From: an uncultured Oscillospiraceae bacterium
Lineage (GTDB): Bacteria; Bacillota; Clostridia; Oscillospirales; Acutalibacteraceae
Reading direction: 5' to 3'
Length of the DNA stretch: 64,000 bases
NCBI GenBank assembly: GCA_958366985.1
Contig: CATXDC010000001.1
Location: 1-64,000, forward strand
In this document: piece after piece, positions 30,544-39,697 of the stretch
Position numbering within the stretch: position 1 is the stretch's first letter
Layout: each line of letters starts with the position of its first letter
Translations under genes and position numbers: made by a program
The notes under the pieces: model-generated
Told to the model about the DNA's origin: nothing
What the model saw: the letters and a program-made list of their open reading frames with translations, nothing else
Databases searched by the model: none

Positions 30544-33288
30544 ATGCCTGCTTTTATTGAGAGAAACGAGAATGAAATTAAAATAGGTAATGAGTTTATA
30601 TCAAGAACTTTTATCTTGCAAAACGAAAAAATAAATACTGAAAGTATTGTAAACCGCCGCACCGATGAAGAAACATCATTTGTTCCTTCTGACGGTTCAA
30701 GCAATTTTGTTGTATCTATCATCTGCGGATTATTAAGCAAAGTTTTTATAAAAAGCGAAAATTTGTCTGTTGAAGCTGTTAATGAAAAATACTGCGATAA
30801 CGGCAAAATCCTTGAAATTTCTTATAAGCCTTATTCTGTAAAAGGTGTAGATTTGTCTTTCAGAGAGGTTTATACGGTTTTTGACAATAAACATTATGTT
30901 TATAAAAACATCTACATGAAAGCTTCAGGAAAGAATGTTTCAAAAATAAAACTTGATTTTATTGACGGTGAACATTTTATGCTTGATAAAAGAGTAGAGC
31001 AGAGCTGGTCAAGACCTGATATGGCCAAAGCCCATATATCGGGATTCCTTGTAGCTCTCGGTCAGCCGGTTTACATTAACGGTATGTTCTTTGGAAATGA
31101 ATTTCCTGAGTGCTATAACAATATTGAAAATAATACGGCTTTTATCAGATACTACTCAGGCAAAAGCCTTTCAGATCTTAAACTCAATGAAAACGGAGAA
31201 TTTGCTCTTTGGCGAAACGTATTCGGAAGCGCAAGAAGTCTTGATTTAGAAGTTATAAAATCCGATTTCTTTGATTATATCAGAGATATAGCTTTACCTT
31301 TTAAATTCAGAATTCAGTATAATTCATGGTATGACCACATGATGGATATTAACTCTGAAAATATATTCGATTCATTTTTTGAGATTGAAAAAGGCCTTAG
31401 TCAGCACGGCGTTCCTCCAGTGGATTCCTATGTTGTTGATGACGGCTGGAATGATTATACAGGAGTTTTCTGGAAATTCAATGATAAATTTCCAAATGAA
31501 CTTTATGAGGCATCGAAGACAGCTAAAAAGCTTTCCTCAGATTTCGGTCTGTGGCTGGGGCCCAGAGGCGGATATATCTATGAGCGTTCATTCGGTAAGA
31601 ATATGGAAAAAGCCGGTACCGGAGGATATAATAAGCAGTCAAGAGATGTATGTATATCACACAGCGGTTATGTAAAGAGCGTAACCGATCTCTTCATAGA
31701 TTATATGAACAGGTTTGATATCAATTACTGGAAGCTTGACGGATTTGCATATAAGCCTTGTAAAAGTAAAAAACATGGTCATATTACCGGAGGACCTCAC
31801 GGAATGTATTTCACAACTGAGGTTTGGGAACGCTGGATTGAGATATTTGACAAAATGCTTTCTTTCAGAGCTTCTCAGGGAAAAGAGCTTTGGCTCAATC
31901 TAACAAGTTATGCCAATCCAAGTCCTTGGTTTTTGCAGTGGGGAAAGAGCATGTGGCTGCAAAACAGCAGTGACCACTGGTTTATTGCAAGGAGCAAAAG
32001 CGGTGAGAATTTTAAGGGAAGCAAAGCAGATGAAATGCTTTCTTACCGTGACGACCGTTATTTTGATTTCTGCAATAAAAGACAGTTCCAGTTTCCTCTT
32101 TCCAATCTTTATAATCATGATCCGGTTTACGGCAATACAGTTAAAATTAAAATGACAACCGAAGAGTATAGAAAGTTTATGTTTGTCCTTACGGCACGTG
32201 GTACAGCTTTCTGGGAGCTTTATTACAGCTTCAATCTCTTTGATGACGATATGTGGGATATAAATGCCTTCGTGCTCGGATGGGCAAAGAAGAATTTTGA
32301 GGTTTTAAGAAACGCAAAACTTATCGGCAACACACCAGCTGAGGGTAAGGTATATGGATATTCTGCATGGAACGGCGACCACGGATTTATAACATTAAGA
32401 AATCCGGCTAATAAGACGCAGAAATTCAAAGTAACTCTTGACAGAATAATAGGTGTAAAAGAGGGGATGGCGAATTTAGTTAAGTGCCAGCTTATTCCCT
32501 ATGCTGTACCTGAAAATATAGTTACTTATTCTTATGGTGATGAGCTTGAAACAGAACTTAAAGCTCATGAGGTTTTGGTCTTTGAATTTGTTAAAGCCCA
32601 TAAGAATGATACAGCAAAAATTCTTTTTGCCAAAGCAAAGGATAATAAAACCGTTGAGGTACACTTTGACAGAATAGTCCACTGCTCAAAGGATAATTTC
32701 AAAATCAACGGTAAAATCCCCGGCGAATGCAAAATTAAAGCGGATTATTCGTCTGTCATTCTTACCGCTGACAATGATTTTGTATCCGGTGATAAACTCA
32801 CAATAGAAGTCAAAGATATACTTGATTGCGCAGGAAACGCTTTTAGTGCAACGTGTGAAACAGTATATTTTGATAACTGTGTAATTTACAGCAGCAAAAA
32901 ATTAAAAGCAGTGGATTATACGTTATATTCAGATTTTACCGTTGAAGCTGAGCTTAAAAATGAAGGAGAAAAATCTTATGTTATCGCTCAAAGCAACGGT
33001 GGATTCAGTCTTTCTGTTAACGATTGCGGCAATGTAGAATTTGCGATAGGAAACACGAAGGCTGTTTCTGAGGACAGTATATTTGGCATCGAAAACGTTA
33101 AAATTTACGCTGTAAGAGAGCGTAATTTTATGCTGAAAATTTATTTTAACGGTAAACTTCAGGGATCCGCTTATGATGAAACTGCTATCGGCAAGGGAGT
33201 TATCATGAATAATATTTCAGTTTCTGACAATGCAGATAATGTTACTGTAAAGGATTATTCAGTAAGTTTTCACGATGCTATGAAATAA
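30544..33288 (+). CDS. GH36-like (clan GH-D) glycoside hydrolase with extra C-terminal domains
   Basis: A 914-residue protein without a signal peptide, so probably cytosolic. It has an N-terminal beta-sandwich (about 1-250) and a barrel with Val-Asp-Asp-Gly-Trp at about 298. The probable nucleophile is Asp399 in Trp-Lys-Leu-Asp-Gly, and a candidate acid/base is Asp477 in Ser-Ser-Asp-His-Trp. These match alpha-galactosidase-like clan GH-D enzymes. Beyond about 690 comes an Ig-like segment resembling SwmB/Big_5 domains, then a LamG-like beta-sandwich (about 790-914). It is longer than typical GH36 enzymes. GGAGG lies five bases before ATG 30544; upstream in-frame ATGs are rejected. The exact substrate is uncertain. 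Confidence 0.75.
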   Translation: MPAFIERNENEIKIGNEFISRTFILQNEKINTESIVNRRTDEETSFVPSDGSSNFVVSIICGLLSKVFIKSENLSVEAVNEKYCDNGKILEISYKPYSVKGVDLSFREVYTVFDNKHYVYKNIYMKASGKNVSKIKLDFIDGEHFMLDKRVEQSWSRPDMAKAHISGFLVALGQPVYINGMFFGNEFPECYNNIENNTAFIRYYSGKSLSDLKLNENGEFALWRNVFGSARSLDLEVIKSDFFDYIRDIALPFKFRIQYNSWYDHMMDINSENIFDSFFEIEKGLSQHGVPPVDSYVVDDGWNDYTGVFWKFNDKFPNELYEASKTAKKLSSDFGLWLGPRGGYIYERSFGKNMEKAGTGGYNKQSRDVCISHSGYVKSVTDLFIDYMNRFDINYWKLDGFAYKPCKSKKHGHITGGPHGMYFTTEVWERWIEIFDKMLSFRASQGKELWLNLTSYANPSPWFLQWGKSMWLQNSSDHWFIARSKSGENFKGSKADEMLSYRDDRYFDFCNKRQFQFPLSNLYNHDPVYGNTVKIKMTTEEYRKFMFVLTARGTAFWELYYSFNLFDDDMWDINAFVLGWAKKNFEVLRNAKLIGNTPAEGKVYGYSAWNGDHGFITLRNPANKTQKFKVTLDRIIGVKEGMANLVKCQLIPYAVPENIVTYSYGDELETELKAHEVLVFEFVKAHKNDTAKILFAKAKDNKTVEVHFDRIVHCSKDNFKINGKIPGECKIKADYSSVILTADNDFVSGDKLTIEVKDILDCAGNAFSATCETVYFDNCVIYSSKKLKAVDYTLYSDFTVEAELKNEGEKSYVIAQSNGGFSLSVNDCGNVEFAIGNTKAVSEDSIFGIENVKIYAVRERNFMLKIYFNGKLQGSAYDETAIGKGVIMNNISVSDNADNVTVKDYSVSFHDAMK

Positions 33289-33348
33289 ATGTTTTTCTGA
33301 TAATTTAAAATAGTCATAGTCAAAGAATTAATATTTAACTTTTTTCTC

Positions 33349-33377
33349 TTTACAGCAGAGGCTTTATGAAGTAAAAT
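33349..33377 (+). promoter_or_regulatory. Promoter of pyrH-frr
   Basis: TTTACA (33349-33354) and TAAAAT (33372-33377), spacer 17 bases, 34 bases before pyrH. Confidence 0.55.
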
Positions 33378-33410
33378 ATTGTTAAAGTTAACAAGTTGGA
33401 GGTTATTAAA

Positions 33411-34127
33411 ATGCAGCCTGTTTATAAACGCATTTTATTGAAATTAAGCGGCGAAGTTCTTGCCGGTAAAAACGGTCATGGTTTAGATTTTGATACAGTA
33501 CTTTCAATTTGCGAGGCAGTTAAAGAATGCAGCAATATGGGCGTTGAAATCGGTCTTGTTGTCGGCGGCGGAAACTTCTGGCGTGGACGTTCAAGCGGAG
33601 ATATGGACCGCACAAGAGCAGACCATATGGGGATGCTTGCAACGGTAATGAATTCACTTGCTCTTGCTGATGCTCTCGAGCAGCTTGATGTTCCAGTAAG
33701 AGTACAGACTGCAATTTCCATGCAGCAGATTGCAGAGCCTTATATTCGCAACCGTGCAATCAGACATCTTGAAAAGGGCAGAGTAGTAGTTTTCGGCTGC
33801 GGAACCGGTAACCCGTTCTTTACAACCGATACTGCCGCCGCTCTTAGAGCTGCTGAAATTGATGCAGATGTTATTTTTAAAGCAACTAATGTTGACGGCG
33901 TATTTGATAAGGATCCCAATAAATTTGATGATGCAGTAAAGTATGACAGACTTTCATACCTTGATATTCTGAATAAAGATCTTCATGTTATGGACAGCAC
34001 AGCTGCATCTCTCTGTAAAGATAACAACCTGCCTATTTTGGTATTTAATCTTTCAAACCCGATGAATATTGTAGCTGCTGTTAAGGGCGAAAACGTAGGT
34101 ACTCTTGTAACAGCAGAGGAGGAGTAA
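33411..34127 (+). CDS. pyrH: UMP kinase
   Basis: A 238-residue amino-acid-kinase-fold enzyme that phosphorylates UMP to UDP. Conserved features are Leu-Lys-Leu-Ser-Gly-Glu near the start, Val-Gly-Gly-Gly-Asn-Phe-Trp-Arg-Gly near 55, and Thr-Asp-Thr-Ala-Ala-Ala-Leu-Arg-Ala near 140. The ATG at 33411 follows TTGGAGG, which is better than the upstream in-frame start. It is coupled to frr three bases downstream. The usual rpsB-tsf genes are not upstream here. Confidence 0.95.
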   Translation: MQPVYKRILLKLSGEVLAGKNGHGLDFDTVLSICEAVKECSNMGVEIGLVVGGGNFWRGRSSGDMDRTRADHMGMLATVMNSLALADALEQLDVPVRVQTAISMQQIAEPYIRNRAIRHLEKGRVVVFGCGTGNPFFTTDTAAALRAAEIDADVIFKATNVDGVFDKDPNKFDDAVKYDRLSYLDILNKDLHVMDSTAASLCKDNNLPILVFNLSNPMNIVAAVKGENVGTLVTAEEE

Positions 34128-34130
34128 TAT

Positions 34131-34685
34131 ATGGAAACAATTTTTGCTTTAGCTAAAGAAAAAATGACTAAAACAGTCAATGCTCTTATACATGAGTATG
34201 GCACAATCCGTGCAGGACGTGCCAATGCAAGTGTTCTTGATAAAGTTCATGTTGATTATTACGGTGTACCCACACCTGTTAATCAGATGGCTGCTATTTC
34301 TGTTTCCGAGGCAAGAATACTTACCATTCAGCCCTGGGACGTTTCAACACTCGGTGCTATTGAGAAAGCTATTCAGCAGTCTGAGGTAGGCATCAATCCC
34401 CAGAATGACGGTAAGGTTATCCGTCTTGTTTTCCCGCCTCTCACAGAGGATAAGCGTAAGGAAATTGCAAAGGATATCAGCAAAAAGGCTGAGGAATCAA
34501 AGGTTGCAATCCGCAGTATCCGTCGTGACTGCATTGAAAAGCTCAAGGCTATGAAAAAGGCTTCTGAAATAACAGAAGACGATCTTAAAGACGGTGAAAA
34601 TGAGCTTCAGAAAATTACAGATAAATTTATCAAGGAAATAGATGATGTCGCTGCTAAAAAGCAGAAAGAGGTTATGGAAATATAA
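34131..34685 (+). CDS. frr: Ribosome recycling factor
   Basis: A 184-residue, mostly helical protein that, with EF-G, splits post-termination ribosomes. It has the normal length and the conserved Arg-Ala-Gly-Arg-Ala-Asn-Ala near residue 28 and Lys-Lys-Ala-Glu-Glu-Ser-Lys-Val-Ala-Ile-Arg near 120. A strong terminator follows, separating it from uppS. Confidence 0.95.
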   Translation: METIFALAKEKMTKTVNALIHEYGTIRAGRANASVLDKVHVDYYGVPTPVNQMAAISVSEARILTIQPWDVSTLGAIEKAIQQSEVGINPQNDGKVIRLVFPPLTEDKRKEIAKDISKKAEESKVAIRSIRRDCIEKLKAMKKASEITEDDLKDGENELQKITDKFIKEIDDVAAKKQKEVMEI

Positions 34686-34692
34686 CGATTAC

Positions 34693-34715
34693 GCCCCTCG
34701 AAGAGAGGGGCTTTT
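34693..34715 (+). terminator. Terminator after frr
   Basis: GCCCCTC / GAGGGGC (34693-34699, 34705-34711) with loop GAAGA and TTTT immediately after. This is a GC-rich classical intrinsic terminator. Confidence 0.85.
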
Positions 34716-34761
34716 CGCTATTTTATCCTTTTGAATTTTTCTTTATTTTGAGGTATTGTTT

Positions 34762-35487
34762 ATGGATATGAGTAAAATAGATAAAAATCATATGCCAAGG
34801 CATATCGGCGTCATTATGGACGGCAACGGCCGCTGGGCAAAGCAGCGTGGACTGAAAAGATTTGAGGGTCACCGTGAGGGAGCTAAGGTTTTCAGAAAAA
34901 TTTCGGAATATGCGGCGGATATCGGCATAGAATATATGACCTTTTATGCTTTTTCCACCGAAAACTGGAAACGTCCTCCCGAAGAAGTATCAGCTATAAT
35001 GGATTTGTTCCGTGAGTATCTAGGCGAAGCTGAAGAATCACCGGAAGCCAGTAAAGGAATGAAACTTAGATTTATCGGCGAACGTGATGCTTTGCCGCAG
35101 GATATCAGAAACTTAATGCAAATGGCGGAATCGAGTACCGAAACTGGAAATAGAACCGTAATTAATCTTGCGATAAATTATGGCGGAAGACTCGAAATTG
35201 TCGACGGAGTAAAGGATATAGCTGAGAAAATCAAAAGGGGCGAACTTGATCCTAAGGACATAACAGAACAGATGATTTCCGACAGCCTTTACACTTCCGG
35301 TCAGCCTGACCCTGATCTTATAATCCGTCCCAGTGGTGAATACAGACTTTCAAACTTCCTTATTTGGCAGGCAGCGTATTCTGAATTTTGGTTTTCCAAT
35401 GTTCTCTGGCCTGACTTTACTACTGACGACCTTGATAAAGCTATTATGGCTTTTGCGGACAGAAACCGCAGGTTCGGCGGAGTTTAA
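34762..35487 (+). CDS. uppS: Isoprenyl transferase (undecaprenyl diphosphate synthase)
   Basis: A 241-residue cis-prenyltransferase that makes the C55 carrier lipid for cell-wall synthesis. The signature Ile-Met-Asp-Gly-Asn-Gly-Arg-Trp-Ala is near residues 17-25. The later Arg-Pro-Ser-Gly-Glu-Tyr-Arg-Leu-Ser-Asn-Phe motif and Trp-Pro-Asp-Phe are conserved. GAGGT precedes ATG 34762. It opens the envelope-lipid part of the block (uppS, cdsA, dxr, rseP, ispG). Confidence 0.95.
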   Translation: MDMSKIDKNHMPRHIGVIMDGNGRWAKQRGLKRFEGHREGAKVFRKISEYAADIGIEYMTFYAFSTENWKRPPEEVSAIMDLFREYLGEAEESPEASKGMKLRFIGERDALPQDIRNLMQMAESSTETGNRTVINLAINYGGRLEIVDGVKDIAEKIKRGELDPKDITEQMISDSLYTSGQPDPDLIIRPSGEYRLSNFLIWQAAYSEFWFSNVLWPDFTTDDLDKAIMAFADRNRRFGGV

Positions 35488-35548
35488 TTTTAGACTTTTA
35501 AATTTACAGAAAGGTAAAGCAATACCAATGTATTGTTAAGCTTCAAAA

Positions 35549-36382
35549 ATGAAACAGAGAGTATTATCAGGCGTTGTAATCGCCGTTGTTGCAATCAGTG
35601 TTCTGCTCCTTATGAATACTGTTGTTTTCACAATTGTATGGACTGTTCTTGCCGTTATGGCAGTATACGAAATAGAAAAAGTAACACAGATTAAAAACAA
35701 AGCTCTTGTAGTTTTGAGCCTTGCTTTTTCGGCTCTTTTCTGTCTGAATGAATGTTTTGGATTTGTAGACGTTTCCTATTCCGCCATTCTGGCGATTTAT
35801 GTACTTGTTATGCTGACGATTATGCTTATCGGCTATGATATAACTAAATTTGAGCACGTTGCCGTAGCATTTTTTGCATCAGTAGCAGTTCCCTTTGCAT
35901 TCTCAATTTTCGTTTATCTCAGAGACATAAATGTACACAGTGACGGTAAATTCAGTAAGACTGAGGGCGTTTATTTAATCCTTCTTGTGCTTGTATGCTC
36001 ATGGCTTACCGATGTATTTGCGTATTTTACCGGAAGAGCTTTCGGAAAACATAAACTCTGCCCTAAAATCAGCCCCAAAAAGACTGTTGAGGGAGCTATT
36101 GGCGGTATAATCATTCCTGCTGTTATAAACATAATCGTACTTGCAGTTTTTGAAAAGTTCTTCTTTGATGGAACTGTAATCCCTTACTGGGCAATGCTCA
36201 TAATTTCTCCCGTGCTTTCTGTTGCAAGTATGCTCGGAGATCTTTCAGCATCAACTATTAAACGTAATTTTGGAGTTAAGGATTTCAGCAACCTTATTCC
36301 CGGTCACGGAGGAATAATGGACAGATTTGACAGCTGTCTTTTTGTTCTTCCTGCAATTTATGCTATTGTAAATCTGTTTTGA
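35549..36382 (+). CDS. cdsA: Phosphatidate cytidylyltransferase
   Basis: A 277-residue membrane enzyme with about seven helices that makes CDP-diacylglycerol for phospholipid synthesis. The family signature (Ser-X-Ile-Lys-Arg-X3-Lys-Asp through Gly-His-Gly-Gly-X2-Asp-Arg-X-Asp) is at about residues 230-265. The start has no good ribosome site. A well-placed AGAAAGG instead precedes a three-codon frame (35528-35539, Met-Tyr-Cys-stop) that ends nine bases before the cdsA ATG, so cdsA may be translated by reinitiation. Confidence 0.93.
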   Translation: MKQRVLSGVVIAVVAISVLLLMNTVVFTIVWTVLAVMAVYEIEKVTQIKNKALVVLSLAFSALFCLNECFGFVDVSYSAILAIYVLVMLTIMLIGYDITKFEHVAVAFFASVAVPFAFSIFVYLRDINVHSDGKFSKTEGVYLILLVLVCSWLTDVFAYFTGRAFGKHKLCPKISPKKTVEGAIGGIIIPAVINIIVLAVFEKFFFDGTVIPYWAMLIISPVLSVASMLGDLSASTIKRNFGVKDFSNLIPGHGGIMDRFDSCLFVLPAIYAIVNLF

Positions 36383-36412
36383 GATTATACAAAGAAACTT
36401 TGGTGAATAATA

Positions 36413-37567
36413 ATGAGTAAGATTGTTTCAATTTTAGGTTCAACGGGCTCAATTGGCACTCAGGCACTGGATGTTATAAAAAAAGCCGGTTTCAGCGTAA
36501 GCGCATTGACTGCTAATTCTAGTGTCGATGTTCTCGAAAAGCAAATAAGAGAATTTAAGCCGAAACTTGTAGCTGTGTGTGATGAAAAGGCTGCGGCTGA
36601 TTTAAAAGCAAGAGTCTCAGACACTTTTACTAAGGTCCTTTCCGGTGAAGAGGGTGTGTGCGAATGCGCCGCCTGTGAGGAAAGCGATATAGTTTTAAAT
36701 TCAGTTGTGGGTATGGCAGGACTTAAACCTACCTTAACAGCTATTGAAGCCGGTAAGGATATTGCTCTTGCCAACAAGGAAACTCTTGTTGCCGGTGGAA
36801 GAATCGTAATTGACAGCGCTAAGAGAAAGAATGTAAAAATCTATCCCGTTGACAGTGAACATTCAGCTATTTTTCAGTGCCTTCAGGGAGTTTCAGACAA
36901 GAAATGGATTAAGAAACTTATTCTTACTGCTTCTGGCGGACCTTTTTTCGGTAAGAAAAAAGAGGATCTCCAAAATGTAACCGTAGAGCAGGCTCTTAAT
37001 CATCCTAATTGGAGTATGGGAGCAAAAATTACCATTGACTCTGCTACAATGATGAACAAGGGTCTTGAACTGATTGAAGCGGTATGGCTTTTCGGCGTAA
37101 AGCCAAAGAATGTGGACATTGTAGTTCACAGAGAAAGTATTGTTCATTCTCTTGTAGAAATGAGTGATAATTCGGTTTTGGCTCAGCTTGGACTTCCGGA
37201 TATGAGAATACCTATTCAGTACGCTCTCATGTATCCTGAAAGAGTAGAGTCACCTGTTAATGAGCTCTCTTTAAGCGATGTGGGTACTCTTACTTTTGCA
37301 AAACCCGATTATGATACCTTTGAGTGTATTAACATCTGTCGCAATGCAATAGAAAAGGGTGGGCTTTATCCTGCTGCGGCAAATTCTGCAAATGAAGAGG
37401 CCAACAGACTTTTCCGTGAGGGAAAAATAAAATTCCTTGATATAGCACAGCTTGTAGGTGAGGCTTCCGAGCATGTTGGAAAAGCAGGGGATTATACATT
37501 TGAGGATGTCCTTGCAACTGATAGAGCCGCACGAGAATTTGTTTTAAATCATATTCCTATGAGGTGA
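36413..37567 (+). CDS. dxr: 1-deoxy-D-xylulose-5-phosphate reductoisomerase
   Basis: A 384-residue NADPH enzyme, the first committed step of the MEP isoprenoid pathway. The Rossmann motif Gly-Ser-Thr-Gly-Ser-Ile-Gly is at residues 8-14. The metal and substrate region Val-Asp-Ser-Glu-His is near 146-150, and His-Pro-Asn-Trp-Ser-Met-Gly near 192. The stop overlaps the GTG start of rseP by four bases. Confidence 0.95.
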   Translation: MSKIVSILGSTGSIGTQALDVIKKAGFSVSALTANSSVDVLEKQIREFKPKLVAVCDEKAAADLKARVSDTFTKVLSGEEGVCECAACEESDIVLNSVVGMAGLKPTLTAIEAGKDIALANKETLVAGGRIVIDSAKRKNVKIYPVDSEHSAIFQCLQGVSDKKWIKKLILTASGGPFFGKKKEDLQNVTVEQALNHPNWSMGAKITIDSATMMNKGLELIEAVWLFGVKPKNVDIVVHRESIVHSLVEMSDNSVLAQLGLPDMRIPIQYALMYPERVESPVNELSLSDVGTLTFAKPDYDTFECINICRNAIEKGGLYPAAANSANEEANRLFREGKIKFLDIAQLVGEASEHVGKAGDYTFEDVLATDRAAREFVLNHIPMR

Positions 37568-38634
37568 TTTCTATTTTAAATCTGTTATCTGTTTCAGCAG
37601 TTTGGAGTAAGGCGTGGCCGATACTTCTTGCAATTTTGTTTTTCGGATTTGTCATTACCATACATGAGTTCGGACACTTTATTGTTGCTAAACTTTCAGG
37701 CGTAAAAGTTAACGAGTTTGCAATAGGTATGGGTCCGGCATTCTTTAAGTTTAAAAAAGGTGAAACTCAGTATGCTCTCAGAATTCTGCCCATAGGCGGT
37801 TATGTGAGTATGGAGGGTGAGGACGAAAACAGCGAGGATGAACGTGCATTTAACAAAAAGCCCGTTCATAAAAAGATTGCAGTTGTAGCGGCAGGTGCCG
37901 TTATGAACCTTATTTTAGGTCTTGTTCTCGTTTGTGTAATGATTTCTCAGCAGAATCTTGTAGGTACAACCACTGTTGCTGCTTTTGCTGAAAACGCCAC
38001 AAGCAGTCAGTACGGTTTACAGCCGGGAGATAAAATTCTCCGTATAAACGGCACAAGGGTTTTATCCAGTATGGATGTAAGCTTTCTTATGAGTCGTGAC
38101 GATGACGGAGTTATTGATTTTACTGTGGAGCGAAACGGCGAGAAAGTAGAACTTGAAAAAGTTAAATTCCAGACAAAACAGGTAGACGGAGTAAATTATA
38201 TAACGTACGATTTTTCCATTTATGGTTTGCAGAAAACACCTTGGAATGTTTTCAAAGCTGCCTGTTTACAGACTGTTTCAATTGCAAGGCTTGTATGGCT
38301 TTCGCTGTTTGATTTAATTACAGGACGTTTCGGACTTAGTCAGCTTGCGGGACCTGTGGGAACGGTAAGTGTTATAGCCGAGGTTGCTACAACAGGCATA
38401 GAAAACCTTATCAGTATCTTTGCATTTATCAGCATTAATATTGGTGTATTTAATCTTCTTCCTCTTCCTGCTCTTGACGGCGGAAGACTGTTTTTCCTTC
38501 TTGTTGAGGCTATACGCAGAAAGCCTGTCAATCCGAAATATGAGGGATATGTTCATGCGGCAGGTATGGTGCTGCTTCTGATGCTTATGGTTGTGGTAAC
38601 ATTTAACGATATTCTCAATTTGGTAAAAGGGTGA
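37564..38634 (+). CDS. rseP: Site-2 RIP metalloprotease RseP
   Basis: A 356-residue intramembrane zinc protease. His34-Glu35-X2-His38 lies in the first helix, a PDZ domain spans about residues 115-200, and Ala-Leu-Asp-Gly-Gly near 303 supplies the third zinc ligand. It cleaves membrane anti-sigma factors and signal-peptide remnants. In sporulating Firmicutes relatives act on envelope stress. It starts with GTG inside the dxr stop and overlaps ispG likewise (GTGA). Confidence 0.93.
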   Translation: MISILNLLSVSAVWSKAWPILLAILFFGFVITIHEFGHFIVAKLSGVKVNEFAIGMGPAFFKFKKGETQYALRILPIGGYVSMEGEDENSEDERAFNKKPVHKKIAVVAAGAVMNLILGLVLVCVMISQQNLVGTTTVAAFAENATSSQYGLQPGDKILRINGTRVLSSMDVSFLMSRDDDGVIDFTVERNGEKVELEKVKFQTKQVDGVNYITYDFSIYGLQKTPWNVFKAACLQTVSIARLVWLSLFDLITGRFGLSQLAGPVGTVSVIAEVATTGIENLISIFAFISINIGVFNLLPLPALDGGRLFFLLVEAIRRKPVNPKYEGYVHAAGMVLLLMLMVVVTFNDILNLVKG

Positions 38635-39689
38635 GAAATATGGAACGCAGAAATAGCAGAAAAGTTAAAATCGGAAATCTTTATATCGGAGGCTCAGAGC
38701 ATATTGCAGTTCAGTCAATGCTCAATGTACCTGCTCATGATGTTGAGGGTAATGTTAAGCAGGCTGTGGCTCTCGAAAAAGCCGGATGCGAAATAATAAG
38801 AGTATCTGTACCCGATAAAGAAGCAGTAAAGACTGTTGAAGCTTTGAAATCAGCAGTAAAAGCTCCTATTGTAGCCGATATTCATTTTGATTATAAGCTT
38901 GCCCTTGACAGTCTTGCGGCGGGTGTAGATAAAATCAGGCTTAATCCTGGCAATATCGGTTCCGATGACAGAGTAAAAGCGGTAGCCGATGAGTGTGCCC
39001 GTAAAGGTGTTCCCATTAGAATAGGTGTAAACTCAGGTTCTCTCGAAAAGGAGATACTTGCGAAATACGGTTCTCCTACACCCGAGGCAATGTGTGAAAG
39101 CGCAATGTATCATGTAAAGCTTCTTGAGAAATTCGATTTTGACAATATCGTAATTTCCATTAAGTCATCTGATGTTCAGAAAATGTATGAAGCATATGAG
39201 CTTCTTGCGGAAAAATGTGACTATCCTCTTCATTTGGGTGTTACCGAGGCAGGAACCCAGCGCATGGGTCTTATTAAATCCGCAATCGGAATTGGTGGCC
39301 TGCTTTTAAGAGGCATAGGCGATACAATAAGAGTTTCATTAACTGCCGACCCTGTAAACGAGGTTTATGCAGGATTCGATATACTTAAAGCTGCAGGACT
39401 TCTTACCGGTACTCCTACACTGGTATCATGTCCTACCTGCGGCAGAACAAAGATTGACCTTATTTCAATTGCTTCAGAGGTTGAAGAGCATTTGAGAAAC
39501 GTCAAAAAAGACATAAAAGTTGCCGTTATGGGCTGTGCAGTAAACGGCCCCGGAGAGGCAAGAGAAGCAGATATAGGAATTGCAGGCGGAGACGGCTGCG
39601 GACTTATTTTCAAAAAAGGTGAAATTATAAGAAAGGTTCCGGAAGAGGATATTGTCTCGGAACTGCTTTCTGAAATAGAGAAAATGTAG
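38631..39689 (+). CDS. ispG: (E)-4-hydroxy-3-methylbut-2-enyl-diphosphate synthase
   Basis: A 352-residue 4Fe-4S enzyme of the MEP pathway. The TIM-barrel N-terminal part includes Asp-Ile-His-Phe-Asp-Tyr and Asn-Pro-Gly-Asn-Ile-Gly. The cluster ligands are Cys267, Cys270 and Cys302, with Glu309 in Gly-Cys-Ala-Val-Asn-Gly-Pro-Gly-Glu. The GTG at 38631 overlaps the rseP stop. An ATG three codons later (38640) is an equally possible start. Confidence 0.95.
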   Translation: MRNMERRNSRKVKIGNLYIGGSEHIAVQSMLNVPAHDVEGNVKQAVALEKAGCEIIRVSVPDKEAVKTVEALKSAVKAPIVADIHFDYKLALDSLAAGVDKIRLNPGNIGSDDRVKAVADECARKGVPIRIGVNSGSLEKEILAKYGSPTPEAMCESAMYHVKLLEKFDFDNIVISIKSSDVQKMYEAYELLAEKCDYPLHLGVTEAGTQRMGLIKSAIGIGGLLLRGIGDTIRVSLTADPVNEVYAGFDILKAAGLLTGTPTLVSCPTCGRTKIDLISIASEVEEHLRNVKKDIKVAVMGCAVNGPGEAREADIGIAGGDGCGLIFKKGEIIRKVPEEDIVSELLSEIEKM

Positions 39690-39697
39690 GTAGTACG

